From: an uncultured Lachnospiraceae bacterium
GTDB taxonomy: Bacteria > Bacillota > Clostridia > Lachnospirales > Lachnospiraceae
Direction of reading: 5' to 3'
Length of the DNA stretch: 25,488 nucleotides
Assembly: GCA_934376945.1 (NCBI GenBank)
Contig: CAKRPI010000019.1
Coordinates: forward strand, 1 to 25,488
Shown here: one piece after another, positions 1-7,570 of the stretch
Layout: each line of letters starts with the position of its first letter
Position numbering within the stretch: position 1 is the stretch's first letter
Notes under the pieces: model-generated
What the model saw: only the letters and a program-made list of their open reading frames with translations
Databases searched by the model: none
Told to the model about the DNA's origin: nothing
Program-made: the position numbers and the translations under genes

Positions 1-20
1 AGTTTCGGGAGGCAATAGAT

Positions 21-860
21 ATGGAGTACGTAATTGTAATGGACAGCTGCGGTGAGTGTACTGCGAGAATGAAGGAGGATGAAAGAGTCATTTCGGCACC
101 GCTTACGCTGCAGGTGGATGATCATACCATTATTGATGATGATACATTTGACCAGGCAGATTTTTTAAGAAGGGTGGCGGAAAGTCCGAATTGTCCGAAA
201 TCTGCATGTCCGTCTCCGGATCATTATAAGGAAGCATTTGAAAAGGCGGAAAAACGTGCCTACGGGGTGACGCTTACTGCGGAACTGAGCGGTTCCTACA
301 ACAGTGCAATGCTTGCAAGAGATCTCGTTTTGGAAGAACGTCCGGAGCTTCAGATTCATATTTTCAATTCCCGGTCGGCATCGGTAGGAGAGACCTTGAT
401 TACGGAGAAGATTCAGGAATGTGAAGAAAAAGGAATGGAGTTTTCAGAGGTAGTTGAAACCGTCGAGAATTATATCAATACACAGAATACGTATTTTGTG
501 CTGGAAAATCTGGAAACACTGCGGAAAAATGGCCGGTTGAGCAACCTCAAGGCGTTTGTGGCGTCTGCACTCAAGATCAAACCGGTTATGGGTGCCACAC
601 CGGAGGGGACGATCATCCAGCTTGATCAGGCGCGGGGAATAAATAAGGCGCTGGTAAAAATGGTTAGTTACATTGTAGAGGCGGCAGAAGATCCGGAACA
701 GAAGATCCTTGGTATTACACACTGTAATTGTCCGGAACGTGCCGAAGCGGTGAAGAATGCAATTCTGGAAAAAATTTCAGTAAAGGATGTCATTTTGCTG
801 GATACAGCAGGAGTTTCATCCATGTATGCAAATGACGGAGGCGTGATCGTGGTACTGTAA
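21..860 (+). CDS. DegV family protein (fatty-acid-binding fold)
   Basis: 279 aa, the usual length for DegV proteins, which bind a fatty acid in a cleft between two alpha/beta domains and, in Firmicutes, can act as FakB-type partners that present fatty acids to the kinase FakA. Visible family marks are an SACPSP segment at residues 61-66 (matching the usual TSQPSP loop with Cys for Gln), LSGSYNSA at 89-96 and LETLRKNGRLS at 164-174. The ATG at 21 follows GGGAGG at 7-12 with good spacing. The substrate, and whether it serves a FakA kinase, cannot be told from sequence; genomes of this group often carry several DegV paralogues. The upstream promoter lies outside the window. Family assignment is firm, function inferred. 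Confidence 0.93.
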   Translation: MEYVIVMDSCGECTARMKEDERVISAPLTLQVDDHTIIDDDTFDQADFLRRVAESPNCPKSACPSPDHYKEAFEKAEKRAYGVTLTAELSGSYNSAMLARDLVLEERPELQIHIFNSRSASVGETLITEKIQECEEKGMEFSEVVETVENYINTQNTYFVLENLETLRKNGRLSNLKAFVASALKIKPVMGATPEGTIIQLDQARGINKALVKMVSYIVEAAEDPEQKILGITHCNCPERAEAVKNAILEKISVKDVILLDTAGVSSMYANDGGVIVVL

Positions 861-946
861 CGCCAGAGTGTTTTTCAGGCACGCTCCGGAAAGGACAAAG
901 GTCTGGAAGGAGCGGAAGAGTGCCGTCATTCTCAAAAAAGAAAAGC

Positions 947-974
947 TTGAATTTCCAGACAGATTGTGTATACT
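947..974 (+). promoter_or_regulatory. Sigma-A-type promoter for the small membrane protein gene
   Basis: TTGAAT at 947-952 and TATACT at 969-974 are separated by 16 bases, close to the vegetative consensus. It lies in the 149-base gap after the DegV gene and would give a leader of about 30 bases before the ATG at 1010, which has AAAGGAG at 996-1002. The next gene can therefore be transcribed independently of degV. Confidence 0.6.
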
Positions 975-1009
975 GAAAGAAGAATCTGTTTTGACAAAGG
1001 AGAGATGGC

Positions 1010-1270
1010 ATGAGTCAGGCAAAGGTTGACCGTTATAAAGAAGAAAAGAAGAACCGTGCAAAGATCATCAAAAAAGAGAAGCGGCAGCTTCTGGCGATGA
1101 AGGCAGGTGCGTCTGTTGTAGCGATTGCGCTGGTTGGATGGTTTTGTGTTTCCATTTATGGAGCATTTCAGTCGAAGGACAGTACGACAACAGCAGAAAA
1201 GACGACGTATACCGTCAATACATCGTCAATAGATGAATTTCTTTCAGATCTTTATACGACAGAGGATTAA
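1010..1270 (+). CDS. Small single-pass membrane protein, unknown function
   Basis: 86 aa. Residues 1-30 are very rich in Lys/Arg/Glu (cytoplasmic by the positive-inside rule and possibly helical), residues about 33-53 form one hydrophobic span (GASVVAIALVGWFCVSIYGAF), and the remaining 33 residues are Thr/Ser-rich and acidic, predicted outside the cell. The start is well supported: AAAGGAG 7 bases upstream and its own promoter, with a strong terminator after it, so it is a stand-alone transcription unit. I recognise no family. A type II (N-in) membrane anchor with a short extracellular tail is what can be seen; it could be a small regulator or accessory subunit, but nothing shows a partner. 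Confidence 0.75.
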   Translation: MSQAKVDRYKEEKKNRAKIIKKEKRQLLAMKAGASVVAIALVGWFCVSIYGAFQSKDSTTTAEKTTYTVNTSSIDEFLSDLYTTED

Positions 1271-1347
1271 TGATTCTGCGAGGATGCGCAGCGATTTGGC
1301 AGGTAGTGAAAGCGGATTGTAAAGGTTCGTTTTACAAAAACAGGAGA

Positions 1348-1392
1348 AATCCCGGTGATATTTCCATACGGAAATGCCATCGGGATTTTTTT
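1348..1392 (+). terminator. Rho-independent terminator
   Basis: An 18-bp stem (1348-1365 with 1370-1387, a few G-U or mismatched pairs) closed by an ATAC loop runs directly into seven Ts at 1386-1392. It ends the small membrane protein unit. Within the 366-base gap 1271-1636, the rest holds an imperfect direct repeat at 1491 and 1513 but no gene I can support. Confidence 0.9.
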
Positions 1393-1636
1393 GTCCCGGT
1401 CGAGAAGCCTTCCGCTTCGCAAAGTGGGGGGAATGCTTAGCTGCGTTCGAATGGTTCCGAACACTGAATTTTCACAAAATTACCATAATAGAAACACAAT
1501 TCTATCAAAAAAGGAACACAATCCTTCCCTAAAATAGTCACAGATTCGGATGGCTTCGGAAAGACAGGACGAGGCCACAGGAGCGAAAGGAAACAGTTCC
1601 TTTTGTGAAACAGAAAAATGGAAGGAGTTCACAGCA

Positions 1637-2839
1637 ATGAAAAGTGTGAAGGAAATCAGGAAAAAAGCAGGTGCAGGTGTGGCGGCAATGGCGATGGCTG
1701 CAGCAATGATGATGAGCAGTGTGCCGGTTTGTGCAGCAGGAGAAGGTCTGGAGATGAGCACAGATTATCCGGGGGTTACCGTAAAAGCGGGAGATACCGT
1801 AAGCTTTGGATTGGATTTTTCCTGTGATGAGGGATCGTATGATGCAGCCTTGTCCGTAAAATCTCTTCCAGATGGCTGGAGCGGATATTTCAAGGGCGAC
1901 AGTAAGCAGGTTACAAGGGTTCATGTGGACAGTACGGATGAACAGAATACTGACAGCAAAAGCAGTACAGATTTCAGTCTGACGGTACCGGATGATGCAG
2001 AAGATGGCACCTATACCATAGAGCTTCAGGCAGACGGCGATAAGGGAGCTTCCGATACACTGGAGCTTGAAGTAACGGTCAGCAAGGAAGAGGTAATGCA
2101 GAGTACCTTTACTTCCGAATATCCGGAACAGCAGGGCGCATCCGGAACAACCTTCAGCTTTGACACGACAGTTGTAAATAACCGTGCAACGGAACAGTCC
2201 TACAGCTTATCTGCCGAGGCACCAAGCGGCTGGCAGGTAACGTTTACTCCGTCAGGAGAGAGCACGAACGTTGCAAGTCTGAATGTGGATCCGGGCAGCA
2301 GTCAGGGACTGACCGTAACGGTTACGCCGCCTGAGGATGTGGAAAAGGGAGATTATACCATTCCGGTTTCTGCAATTTCTTCGGAGGATACACTGACACA
2401 GGATCTTTCCGTATCGATCACCGGTACGTATAAGGTTTCACTTTCCACCCCGGATGGACGTCTTAGCCTTGATGCGTATGCAGACAAAGAAACGAGCGTA
2501 ACATTAAGCATTACGAACGACGGAAATGTAGATCTGACAAACCTGAATCTGACCTCCACAGCGCCGACAGACTGGGATGTATCGTTTAGTGAATCGACAA
2601 TTGATACGCTGGAGGCCGGTGCAACGAAGGAAGTTACAGCTTATATCAAACCGGCACAGAATGTGATCACAGGTGATTATGTGACAGATATCACGATCAA
2701 GAATGACTCTGCGTCCAGTATGGCAGAGTTCCGTGTTTCTGTAAAAACGCCGACGACCTGGGGTATTGTGGCGATCGCAATTATCGTAGTACTCGTAGCA
2801 GTGCTGGCGGCAATCTTTAAGAAGTTCGGGAGACGATAA
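1637..2839 (+). CDS. Secreted, C-terminally anchored NEW3/Ig-like repeat protein
   Basis: 400 aa from ATG 1637, chosen over an in-frame upstream start at 1550 because GGAAGGAG sits just before it and the product then begins with a classic signal peptide (KEIRKK, then an Ala/Met-rich core, ending near VCAA at 31-34). Three beta-rich repeats follow, roughly 39-149, 154-263 and 265-370; each carries the PxGW/PTDW...V.F and 'GDYT/GTYTI.L' pattern of NEW3 (alpha-galactosidase NPCBM-associated) domains. A membrane span (GIVAIAIIVVLVAVLAAIF, 375-393) and a basic tail KKFGRR anchor the C terminus. The stop is 2 bases before the ABC ATPase start, so the three genes form one unit. NEW3 proteins next to ABC-2 exporters recur in Firmicutes; the role (substrate capture, cell-surface partner of the exporter) is inference. 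Confidence 0.85.
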   Translation: MKSVKEIRKKAGAGVAAMAMAAAMMMSSVPVCAAGEGLEMSTDYPGVTVKAGDTVSFGLDFSCDEGSYDAALSVKSLPDGWSGYFKGDSKQVTRVHVDSTDEQNTDSKSSTDFSLTVPDDAEDGTYTIELQADGDKGASDTLELEVTVSKEEVMQSTFTSEYPEQQGASGTTFSFDTTVVNNRATEQSYSLSAEAPSGWQVTFTPSGESTNVASLNVDPGSSQGLTVTVTPPEDVEKGDYTIPVSAISSEDTLTQDLSVSITGTYKVSLSTPDGRLSLDAYADKETSVTLSITNDGNVDLTNLNLTSTAPTDWDVSFSESTIDTLEAGATKEVTAYIKPAQNVITGDYVTDITIKNDSASSMAEFRVSVKTPTTWGIVAIAIIVVLVAVLAAIFKKFGRR

Positions 2840-2841
2840 AC

Positions 2842-3858
2842 ATGGCAGAAAAAATGGAGAATATCATTCAGACTTCTCATCTGACGAAGCGATACGGATC
2901 AAAGATCGCAGTGAACGATCTGAATCTCTCCATCAGAAAAGGAGAAGTGTTCGGACTTCTGGGCCCGAACGGTGCAGGAAAAACAACGACAATCCTGATG
3001 CTGCTCGGACTGACGGAACCGACAGCGGGCATGGCAACAATTTCCGGCTATGACTGTACAAGAAATCCTCTGGAGGTTAAATCGATTGTCGGATATCTTC
3101 CGGATAATGTGGGCTTTTACGGAGATATGACAGGACGCCAGAATCTGCGTTTTACAGGCCGGCTGAACGGACTTGACGGACAGAAACTGGAAGAACGCAT
3201 TGATGAATTACTGGAGCGTGTCGGTATGACGGAGGCTGCGGATAAAAAAACGGGTACGTATTCGAAAGGTATGCGTCAGAGACTTGGAATTGCGGATGTT
3301 CTGATTAAGGATCCGCAGGTCATTATCATGGATGAACCGACACTTGGTATTGACCCGGAGGGCATGCGGGAGCTTCTGAATATTATCCGGGATCTCTCTG
3401 TGAAGGATGGACGGACCGTTCTGATTTCTTCCCATCAGCTGCAGCAGATCCAGCAGGTTTGTGATCGGGTAGGCATTTATGTGGAAGGTACTTTGGTTGC
3501 CTGTGGCACGCTTGCGGAACTGGAACAGCATATTCAGGAGAACGGAACGTATCTGCTGGAAGTGGATGTGGAACCGTGTGATGATCAGATCCTCGGAATG
3601 TTGGCGGAACAGGACGGGATTCTTGGAATTTCAAAGGAAGGCCGCCGTTTCATGATTACCTCGAAAAAAGATATTCGTCCGCAGCTGACGAAATTTCTTG
3701 GAGAGCATGACTATACCGTGATGCATCTGCATCAGCGCGGCGGCGATCTGGATGAGATTTACAGACGTTATTTTGAAAAGGCAGGGCAGAGTGATGAGAG
3801 CGATAAGTCTGAAACAAAAAGGAAACACGGCTGGAAACACAAAACAGCCGGAAAATAA
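2842..3858 (+). CDS. ABC transporter ATP-binding protein (ABC-2/DrrA-like)
   Basis: 338 aa ATPase that would power the permease encoded next. Walker A GPNGAGKTT is at 41-49, the signature YSKGMRQ at 140-146, Walker B IIMDEP at 161-166 and the switch His in ISSH at 198, so it should be catalytically competent. Residues about 235-311 form the C-terminal extension typical of exporters of this subfamily, followed by a Lys/Asp/Ser-rich tail that is probably disordered. ATG 2842 is preceded by GGGAG at 2828-2832; another Met four codons on is possible. It is 2 bases from the NEW3 gene and 7 bases from the chosen permease start. Substrate is unknown. Confidence 0.93.
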   Translation: MAEKMENIIQTSHLTKRYGSKIAVNDLNLSIRKGEVFGLLGPNGAGKTTTILMLLGLTEPTAGMATISGYDCTRNPLEVKSIVGYLPDNVGFYGDMTGRQNLRFTGRLNGLDGQKLEERIDELLERVGMTEAADKKTGTYSKGMRQRLGIADVLIKDPQVIIMDEPTLGIDPEGMRELLNIIRDLSVKDGRTVLISSHQLQQIQQVCDRVGIYVEGTLVACGTLAELEQHIQENGTYLLEVDVEPCDDQILGMLAEQDGILGISKEGRRFMITSKKDIRPQLTKFLGEHDYTVMHLHQRGGDLDEIYRRYFEKAGQSDESDKSETKRKHGWKHKTAGK

Positions 3859-3865
3859 TAAAAAA

Positions 3866-4819
3866 ATGGTGAAGGCCAGTACCGGAAGAAACGCACTTGT
3901 GCGTAAGGAACTTGCGGATCATCTGAAAAGCAAAAGGTTTCTGATCCTGCTGCTTTTAATCGGCTGTACCAGCTTTGCAAGTCTGTACGGAGCGATTAGT
4001 GGGCTTGGAGATGCCATTCAGTCAGACAGTAACTTTATTTTCCTGAAGCTTTATACCTCAAGCGGAAGCTCCATACCATCGTTCATGTCCTTTATTGCAC
4101 TGCTTGGCCCGATCGTCGGTCTGGCACTTGGATTTGATGCAGTTAACAGTGAGCGCTCCAACGGCACCCTGAACCGTCTGGTTTCACAGCCGATTTACCG
4201 TGATGCGATCATCGTCGGAAAATTTCTGGCCGGAACGATCGTAATTGCCATTGTTATTTTCTCAATGGGAATTGCACTGGGAGCAGTAGGCATGGCAGCG
4301 ACCGGGCTGGTGCCGGAAGTGGAAGAAGTGTTCCGGATACTGATCTTTTTATTCTTTACGGTAGTATACATTGCATTCTGGCTGGCGATGTCGATTTTGT
4401 TTTCTGTTGTCTGCCGTCATTCGGCAACCTCGGCACTGGCATCTATTTCCGTTTGGATTTTCTTTGCGATTTTTATGAGCCTTGTGGCAAGCATCATTGC
4501 AAATGCAGTATATCCGGTAAATGACCAGTACAGTGCGATGGTCAACAGTTTGAATAATTATACCCTGAATCAGAATCTGAACCGTATGTCACCGTACTAT
4601 CTGTACAGTGAAGCGGTGTCCACGATCATGAACCCATCTGTGCGATCAGTCAATGTTGTGACTGTGAGTCAGCTCAGCGGAGCGATCAGCGGCTACTTAA
4701 GCCTGGGACAGAGTCTGCTGCTTGTCTGGCCGCATCTGACCGGTCTGGCAGCGCTGATGCTCATTGCATTTGGCGGCTCTTACGTTGGCTTTATGAGACA
4801 GGAAATCAGGTCAAACTGA
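3866..4819 (+). CDS. ABC-2 type permease
   Basis: 317 aa from ATG 3866, with six predicted membrane spans (about 24-46, 71-91, 120-144, 156-180, 188-212, 287-308) and a large external loop between spans five and six. Residues 96-120 carry the ABC-2 marker ERxxGTLxxLVSxPxxRxxIxxGKF. The reading frame is open 38 codons further upstream into the ATPase gene, and no start has a strong ribosome site. I chose 3866 because it gives the short basic, amphipathic N terminus usual for the family and avoids a long overlap; a start at 3794 is the main alternative. It completes the NEW3-ATPase-permease module; export of a lipid, peptide or polymer is possible but not shown. Confidence 0.88.
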   Translation: MVKASTGRNALVRKELADHLKSKRFLILLLLIGCTSFASLYGAISGLGDAIQSDSNFIFLKLYTSSGSSIPSFMSFIALLGPIVGLALGFDAVNSERSNGTLNRLVSQPIYRDAIIVGKFLAGTIVIAIVIFSMGIALGAVGMAATGLVPEVEEVFRILIFLFFTVVYIAFWLAMSILFSVVCRHSATSALASISVWIFFAIFMSLVASIIANAVYPVNDQYSAMVNSLNNYTLNQNLNRMSPYYLYSEAVSTIMNPSVRSVNVVTVSQLSGAISGYLSLGQSLLLVWPHLTGLAALMLIAFGGSYVGFMRQEIRSN

Positions 4820-4863
4820 TAAATGTGAGAAAATACAAAGCAACAAAAGAAAAAAGGTAAAAA

Positions 4864-4884
4864 GATAAAAGATAAAAGATAAAA
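4864..4884. repeat. Three tandem copies of GATAAAA
   Basis: A 7-base unit repeated exactly three times between the permease gene and the shared terminator. Read on the - strand it gives the T-rich run that follows the argG terminator stem, so copy number may affect termination of argG. Such short tracts are prone to slippage. Confidence 0.8.
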
Positions 4885-4931
4885 GGAACCGATCATCTGC
4901 GTGCCTCGGCACACGAATGATCGGTTCCTTT
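4882..4931. terminator. Bidirectional terminator between permease and argG
   Basis: A perfect 15-bp inverted repeat (4882-4896 with 4917-4931), with an inner GTGC/GCAC pairing in the loop, sits between convergent genes. On the - strand the stem is followed by TTTTATCTTTTATC, a good U-rich tail for argG. On the + strand only three Ts follow, so termination of the ABC unit may be weaker. Confidence 0.85.
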
Positions 4932-4979
4932 ACTGTCAGAAAAATACTGTCAGATGTATGAAAGAATTCAGATAAGGCC

Positions 4980-6212
4980 TTATTTAGCTTCCTGATTGTT
5001 TTTTACTTCCATCAGTTTCATTGCACGAACTTTCAAAGGAAGACCAAACAGGGTGATGAAACCGGATGCATCGTGGTGATCATAGAGATCTCCGGTTGTG
5101 AAGCTTGCAAGTGATTCATTGTAGAGGCTGTACGGAGAAGTAGTACCTGCTTTGATGATATTACCCTTGTAAAGCTTGAATTTTACTTCGCCGGTCACGT
5201 ATTCCTGTGTGACATCAACAAATGCCTGGATGGCTTCACGCAGCGGTGTGAACCATTTTCCCTCGTATACGATCTGAGCAAACTGACTGCCGAGTTTTTT
5301 CTTGGTTTCCATAGTATCACGGTCAAGGATCAGTTCTTCAAGCTGCTCATGGGCTGCCATCAGGATGGTTCCGCCAGGAGTTTCATAAACGCCACGGGAT
5401 TTCATTCCGACTACACGGTTTTCTACGATATCAGCAATGCCGATGCCGTGCTTGCCGCCAAGCTTATTCAGTTCTGTAATAATCTCGCAGACGCTCATTT
5501 CTTTTCCGTTTAAGGTTTTCGGTGTACCTGCCTCAAAGGTCATGGTTACGTATTCGCCCTCATCAGGAGCTTCTTCCGGAGTTACTCCAAGCACGAGCAT
5601 ATTTGCGTAGTTCGGTTCATTTGCCGGATCTTCAAGTTCCAGTCCTTCATGGCTGATATGCCAGAGGTTACGGTCACGGCTGTAGCTGTGGCTGTGGTCG
5701 AACGGAAGGACGATGCCGTGCTGTTTGCAGAACTCGATTTCATCGTCACGCGACTGCATTTTCCATACATCCGTCATACGCCACGGAGCGATCACTTTGA
5801 GATCAGGAGCAAGTGCTTTAATACCGAGCTCAAAACGAATCTGGTCGTTTCCTTTTCCGGTAGCGCCATGGCAAATGGTGGTAGCGCCTTCTTTTCTTGC
5901 GATCTCCACAAGTTTTTTTGCGATTGCCGGACGTGCCATGGAGGTGCCAAGCAGATACTTATGTTCATAAACAGCGCCGGCCTTTACACAGGGCATAATA
6001 AAATCTTCACAGAATTCATCACGGATATCTTCAATATATAATTTGGAAGCGCCGGAGAGCTTTGCTCTTTCATCCAGACCATCCAGCTCATTGCCCTGGC
6101 CGCAGTCGATGCAGCAGCAGATGACTTCATAATCAAAATTATCTTTCAGCCACGGGATCATGGCTGTTGTATCCAGTCCGCCTGAGTAGGCAAGAATTAC
6201 TTTTTCTTTCAT
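4980..6212 (-). CDS. argG: Argininosuccinate synthase
   Basis: 410 aa, full length for ArgG, which joins citrulline and aspartate using ATP to give argininosuccinate, the penultimate step of arginine synthesis. The N-type ATP pyrophosphatase loop SGGLDT is at 10-15 and the conserved GATGKGNDQIRFE at 116-128. The ATG (complement of 6210-6212) is preceded by a perfect AGGAGG (complement of 6221-6226). It is divergent from argC across a 240-base control region with arginine-operator-like sites and ends in its own terminator. argH and argF, needed to complete the pathway, are not in the window. Identification is secure. Confidence 0.98.
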   Translation of the reverse strand: MKEKVILAYSGGLDTTAMIPWLKDNFDYEVICCCIDCGQGNELDGLDERAKLSGASKLYIEDIRDEFCEDFIMPCVKAGAVYEHKYLLGTSMARPAIAKKLVEIARKEGATTICHGATGKGNDQIRFELGIKALAPDLKVIAPWRMTDVWKMQSRDDEIEFCKQHGIVLPFDHSHSYSRDRNLWHISHEGLELEDPANEPNYANMLVLGVTPEEAPDEGEYVTMTFEAGTPKTLNGKEMSVCEIITELNKLGGKHGIGIADIVENRVVGMKSRGVYETPGGTILMAAHEQLEELILDRDTMETKKKLGSQFAQIVYEGKWFTPLREAIQAFVDVTQEYVTGEVKFKLYKGNIIKAGTTSPYSLYNESLASFTTGDLYDHHDASGFITLFGLPLKVRAMKLMEVKNNQEAK

Positions 6213-6248
6213 AATCGATTCCTCCTGTTGTGTGTTTCAACTTTCATT

Positions 6249-6277
6249 AATATACATCAACGGTCATAAATATGCAA
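6249..6277 (-). promoter_or_regulatory. argG promoter
   Basis: On the - strand, TTGCAT (complement of 6272-6277) and TATATT (complement of 6249-6254) are 17 bases apart. The -35 hexamer coincides with an ATGCAA word, the half-site sequence of the arginine operators, so a bound ArgR/AhrC repressor would be expected to compete with RNA polymerase. Confidence 0.65.
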
Positions 6278-6312
6278 GTACTAAATTGCATTTTATGAAA
6301 AAATATAGGAAT

Positions 6313-6351
6313 ATTTAAAAAATATGCAATGAATATGTATAATCATGCAAA
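6313..6351. promoter_or_regulatory. Paired ARG-box-like operators in the argG-argC interval
   Basis: Two 18-base segments, 6313-6330 and 6334-6351, each match 13 of 18 positions of the Bacillus-type ARG box as I know it (CATGAATAAAAATKCAAK), both including the ATGCAA half. They are separated by 3 bases, giving a 21-base centre spacing, the geometry known for ArgR/AhrC hexamer operators. Two further ATGCAA words (6272-6277, and inverted at 6286-6291) flank the argG promoter. A perfect TATAAT at 6338-6343 lies inside the second box. Regulator identity is inferred; argR is not in the window. Confidence 0.55.
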
Positions 6352-6359
6352 GAAAAGGC

Positions 6360-6388
6360 TTTACATCTTATTCGGATTGGTATAGAAT
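6360..6388 (+). promoter_or_regulatory. argCJBD promoter
   Basis: TTTACA at 6360-6365 and TAGAAT at 6383-6388 are 17 bases apart, the same hexamers and spacing as the rnpB promoter near the window end. This gives a leader of roughly 60 bases before argC. The ARG-box pair ends 9 bases upstream of the -35. An alternative promoter uses TATAAT at 6338-6343 with a poor -35 (TTAAAA at 6315-6320), both inside the boxes. Confidence 0.55.
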
Positions 6389-6452
6389 TGGAAAAACGAA
6401 GTCTGAAAAACAAAGAAACATAACCTAGTGCGGAAAGAGGAGGAAATCGTTT

Positions 6453-7493
6453 ATGATAAAGGTTGGAATTATCGGTGCAACCGGATATGCAGGCGGAGAA
6501 CTGGTACGGCTTTTGCTTGGACACAGGGAGGCCGAAATTGTATGGTACGGCTCCAGAAGCTATGTGGATCAGAGCTACGCTTCCGTTTATCAGAATATGT
6601 TTCAGCTGGTGGATGCAAAATGCATGGATGATAATATGGAAGCGCTTGCCGATGAAGCGGACGTTATTTTTACAGCAACGCCGCAGGGGCTTTGTGCTTC
6701 TCTGATTAATGAGAAGATACTTTCAAAAGCGAAGATTATAGATTTAAGTGCTGATTTCCGTCTGAAAAACAGAACAATATACGAAGAATGGTATAAGCTG
6801 GAGCATAAAGCGCCGCAGTATATTGAGGAAGCAGTTTATGGGCTGTGTGAGATTAACAGAGAAAAGATAAAAGGGGCAAGGCTGATTGCCAATCCGGGCT
6901 GTTATCCGACGTGCAGTACCTTATCCATTTATCCTTTGTTAAAAGAAAATCTGATTGATCCATCTACGATCATTATTGATGCGAAGTCCGGAACGTCCGG
7001 TGCGGGGCGTGGAGCGAAGATCGATAATCTGTTCTGCGAAGTCAATGAAAATATGAAGGCCTACGGCGTGGCAAATCATCGTCATACGCCGGAGATTGAG
7101 GAGCAGCTTTCCTATGCAGCAGGTACTTCTGTGTGTTTGAATTTTACTCCGCATCTTGTGCCGATGAATCGTGGTATTCTGATTACAGCTTATGCGTCGC
7201 TTAAGAAGGCTGTTTCCTATGAGGAAGTAAAGCAGGCATACGACAAATATTATGAAACGGAGCGTTTTGTCCGTGTATTGCCAAAGGATGTGTGTCCTCA
7301 GACAAAATGGGTGGAAGGCAGCAATTTTGTGGATGTGAATTTCAAGATCGATCCGCGTACGAACCGCATTATCATGATGGGAGCAATGGATAATCTTGTA
7401 AAAGGTGCGGCAGGACAGGCAGTGCAGAATATGAATCTGCTGTTTGGCATTGATGAGGCAGAGGGACTTCGTATGGCGCCGATGTTCCCGTAA
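6453..7493 (+). CDS. argC: N-acetyl-gamma-glutamyl-phosphate reductase
   Basis: 346 aa. Reduces N-acetylglutamyl-phosphate with NADPH to the semialdehyde, the third step of ornithine synthesis. The N-terminal dinucleotide-binding motif GATGYAGGELVRLL starts at residue 8, the catalytic Cys is C150 in NPGCYPT, and the conserved HRHTPEI follows at 209-215. ATG 6453 is preceded by AGAGGAGG. First gene of argC-argJ-argB-argD, all in step order of the acetylated cycle. Length and motifs are normal. Confidence 0.97.
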   Translation: MIKVGIIGATGYAGGELVRLLLGHREAEIVWYGSRSYVDQSYASVYQNMFQLVDAKCMDDNMEALADEADVIFTATPQGLCASLINEKILSKAKIIDLSADFRLKNRTIYEEWYKLEHKAPQYIEEAVYGLCEINREKIKGARLIANPGCYPTCSTLSIYPLLKENLIDPSTIIIDAKSGTSGAGRGAKIDNLFCEVNENMKAYGVANHRHTPEIEEQLSYAAGTSVCLNFTPHLVPMNRGILITAYASLKKAVSYEEVKQAYDKYYETERFVRVLPKDVCPQTKWVEGSNFVDVNFKIDPRTNRIIMMGAMDNLVKGAAGQAVQNMNLLFGIDEAEGLRMAPMFP

Positions 7494-7515
7494 GAGATAT
7501 TTTTGCGGCTGATTT

Positions 7516-7549
7516 TTTGCTCAAGAACAAAAAGATTTCGAGAGTACAT
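7516..7549 (+). repeat. Leader motif copy 1, upstream of argJ
   Basis: This 34-base stretch matches 23452-23484 upstream of the nucleoside kinase gene at 31 of 34 aligned positions (two mismatches, one single-base gap). Shared blocks are TTTGCTCA, ACAAAAAGATTT and GAGAGTACAT. In both places it ends exactly 11 bases before a GGAGGAG ribosome site. It fits no promoter class I know. Confidence 0.75.
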
Positions 7550-7570
7550 AAGCAAAGAACGGAGGAGATT

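Noticed and set aside
1420..1438. Inverted similarity to the left edge of the comEC hairpin (AAGCATTCYCCCCAYTT)
   Set aside because: About 16 of 18 bases agree, but across all intergenic sequence in the window a match of this size can occur by chance and it does not extend.
5649..6041. Open frame on the + strand over argG
   Set aside because: Antisense shadow of a firmly identified argG, without a start signal or recognisable family.
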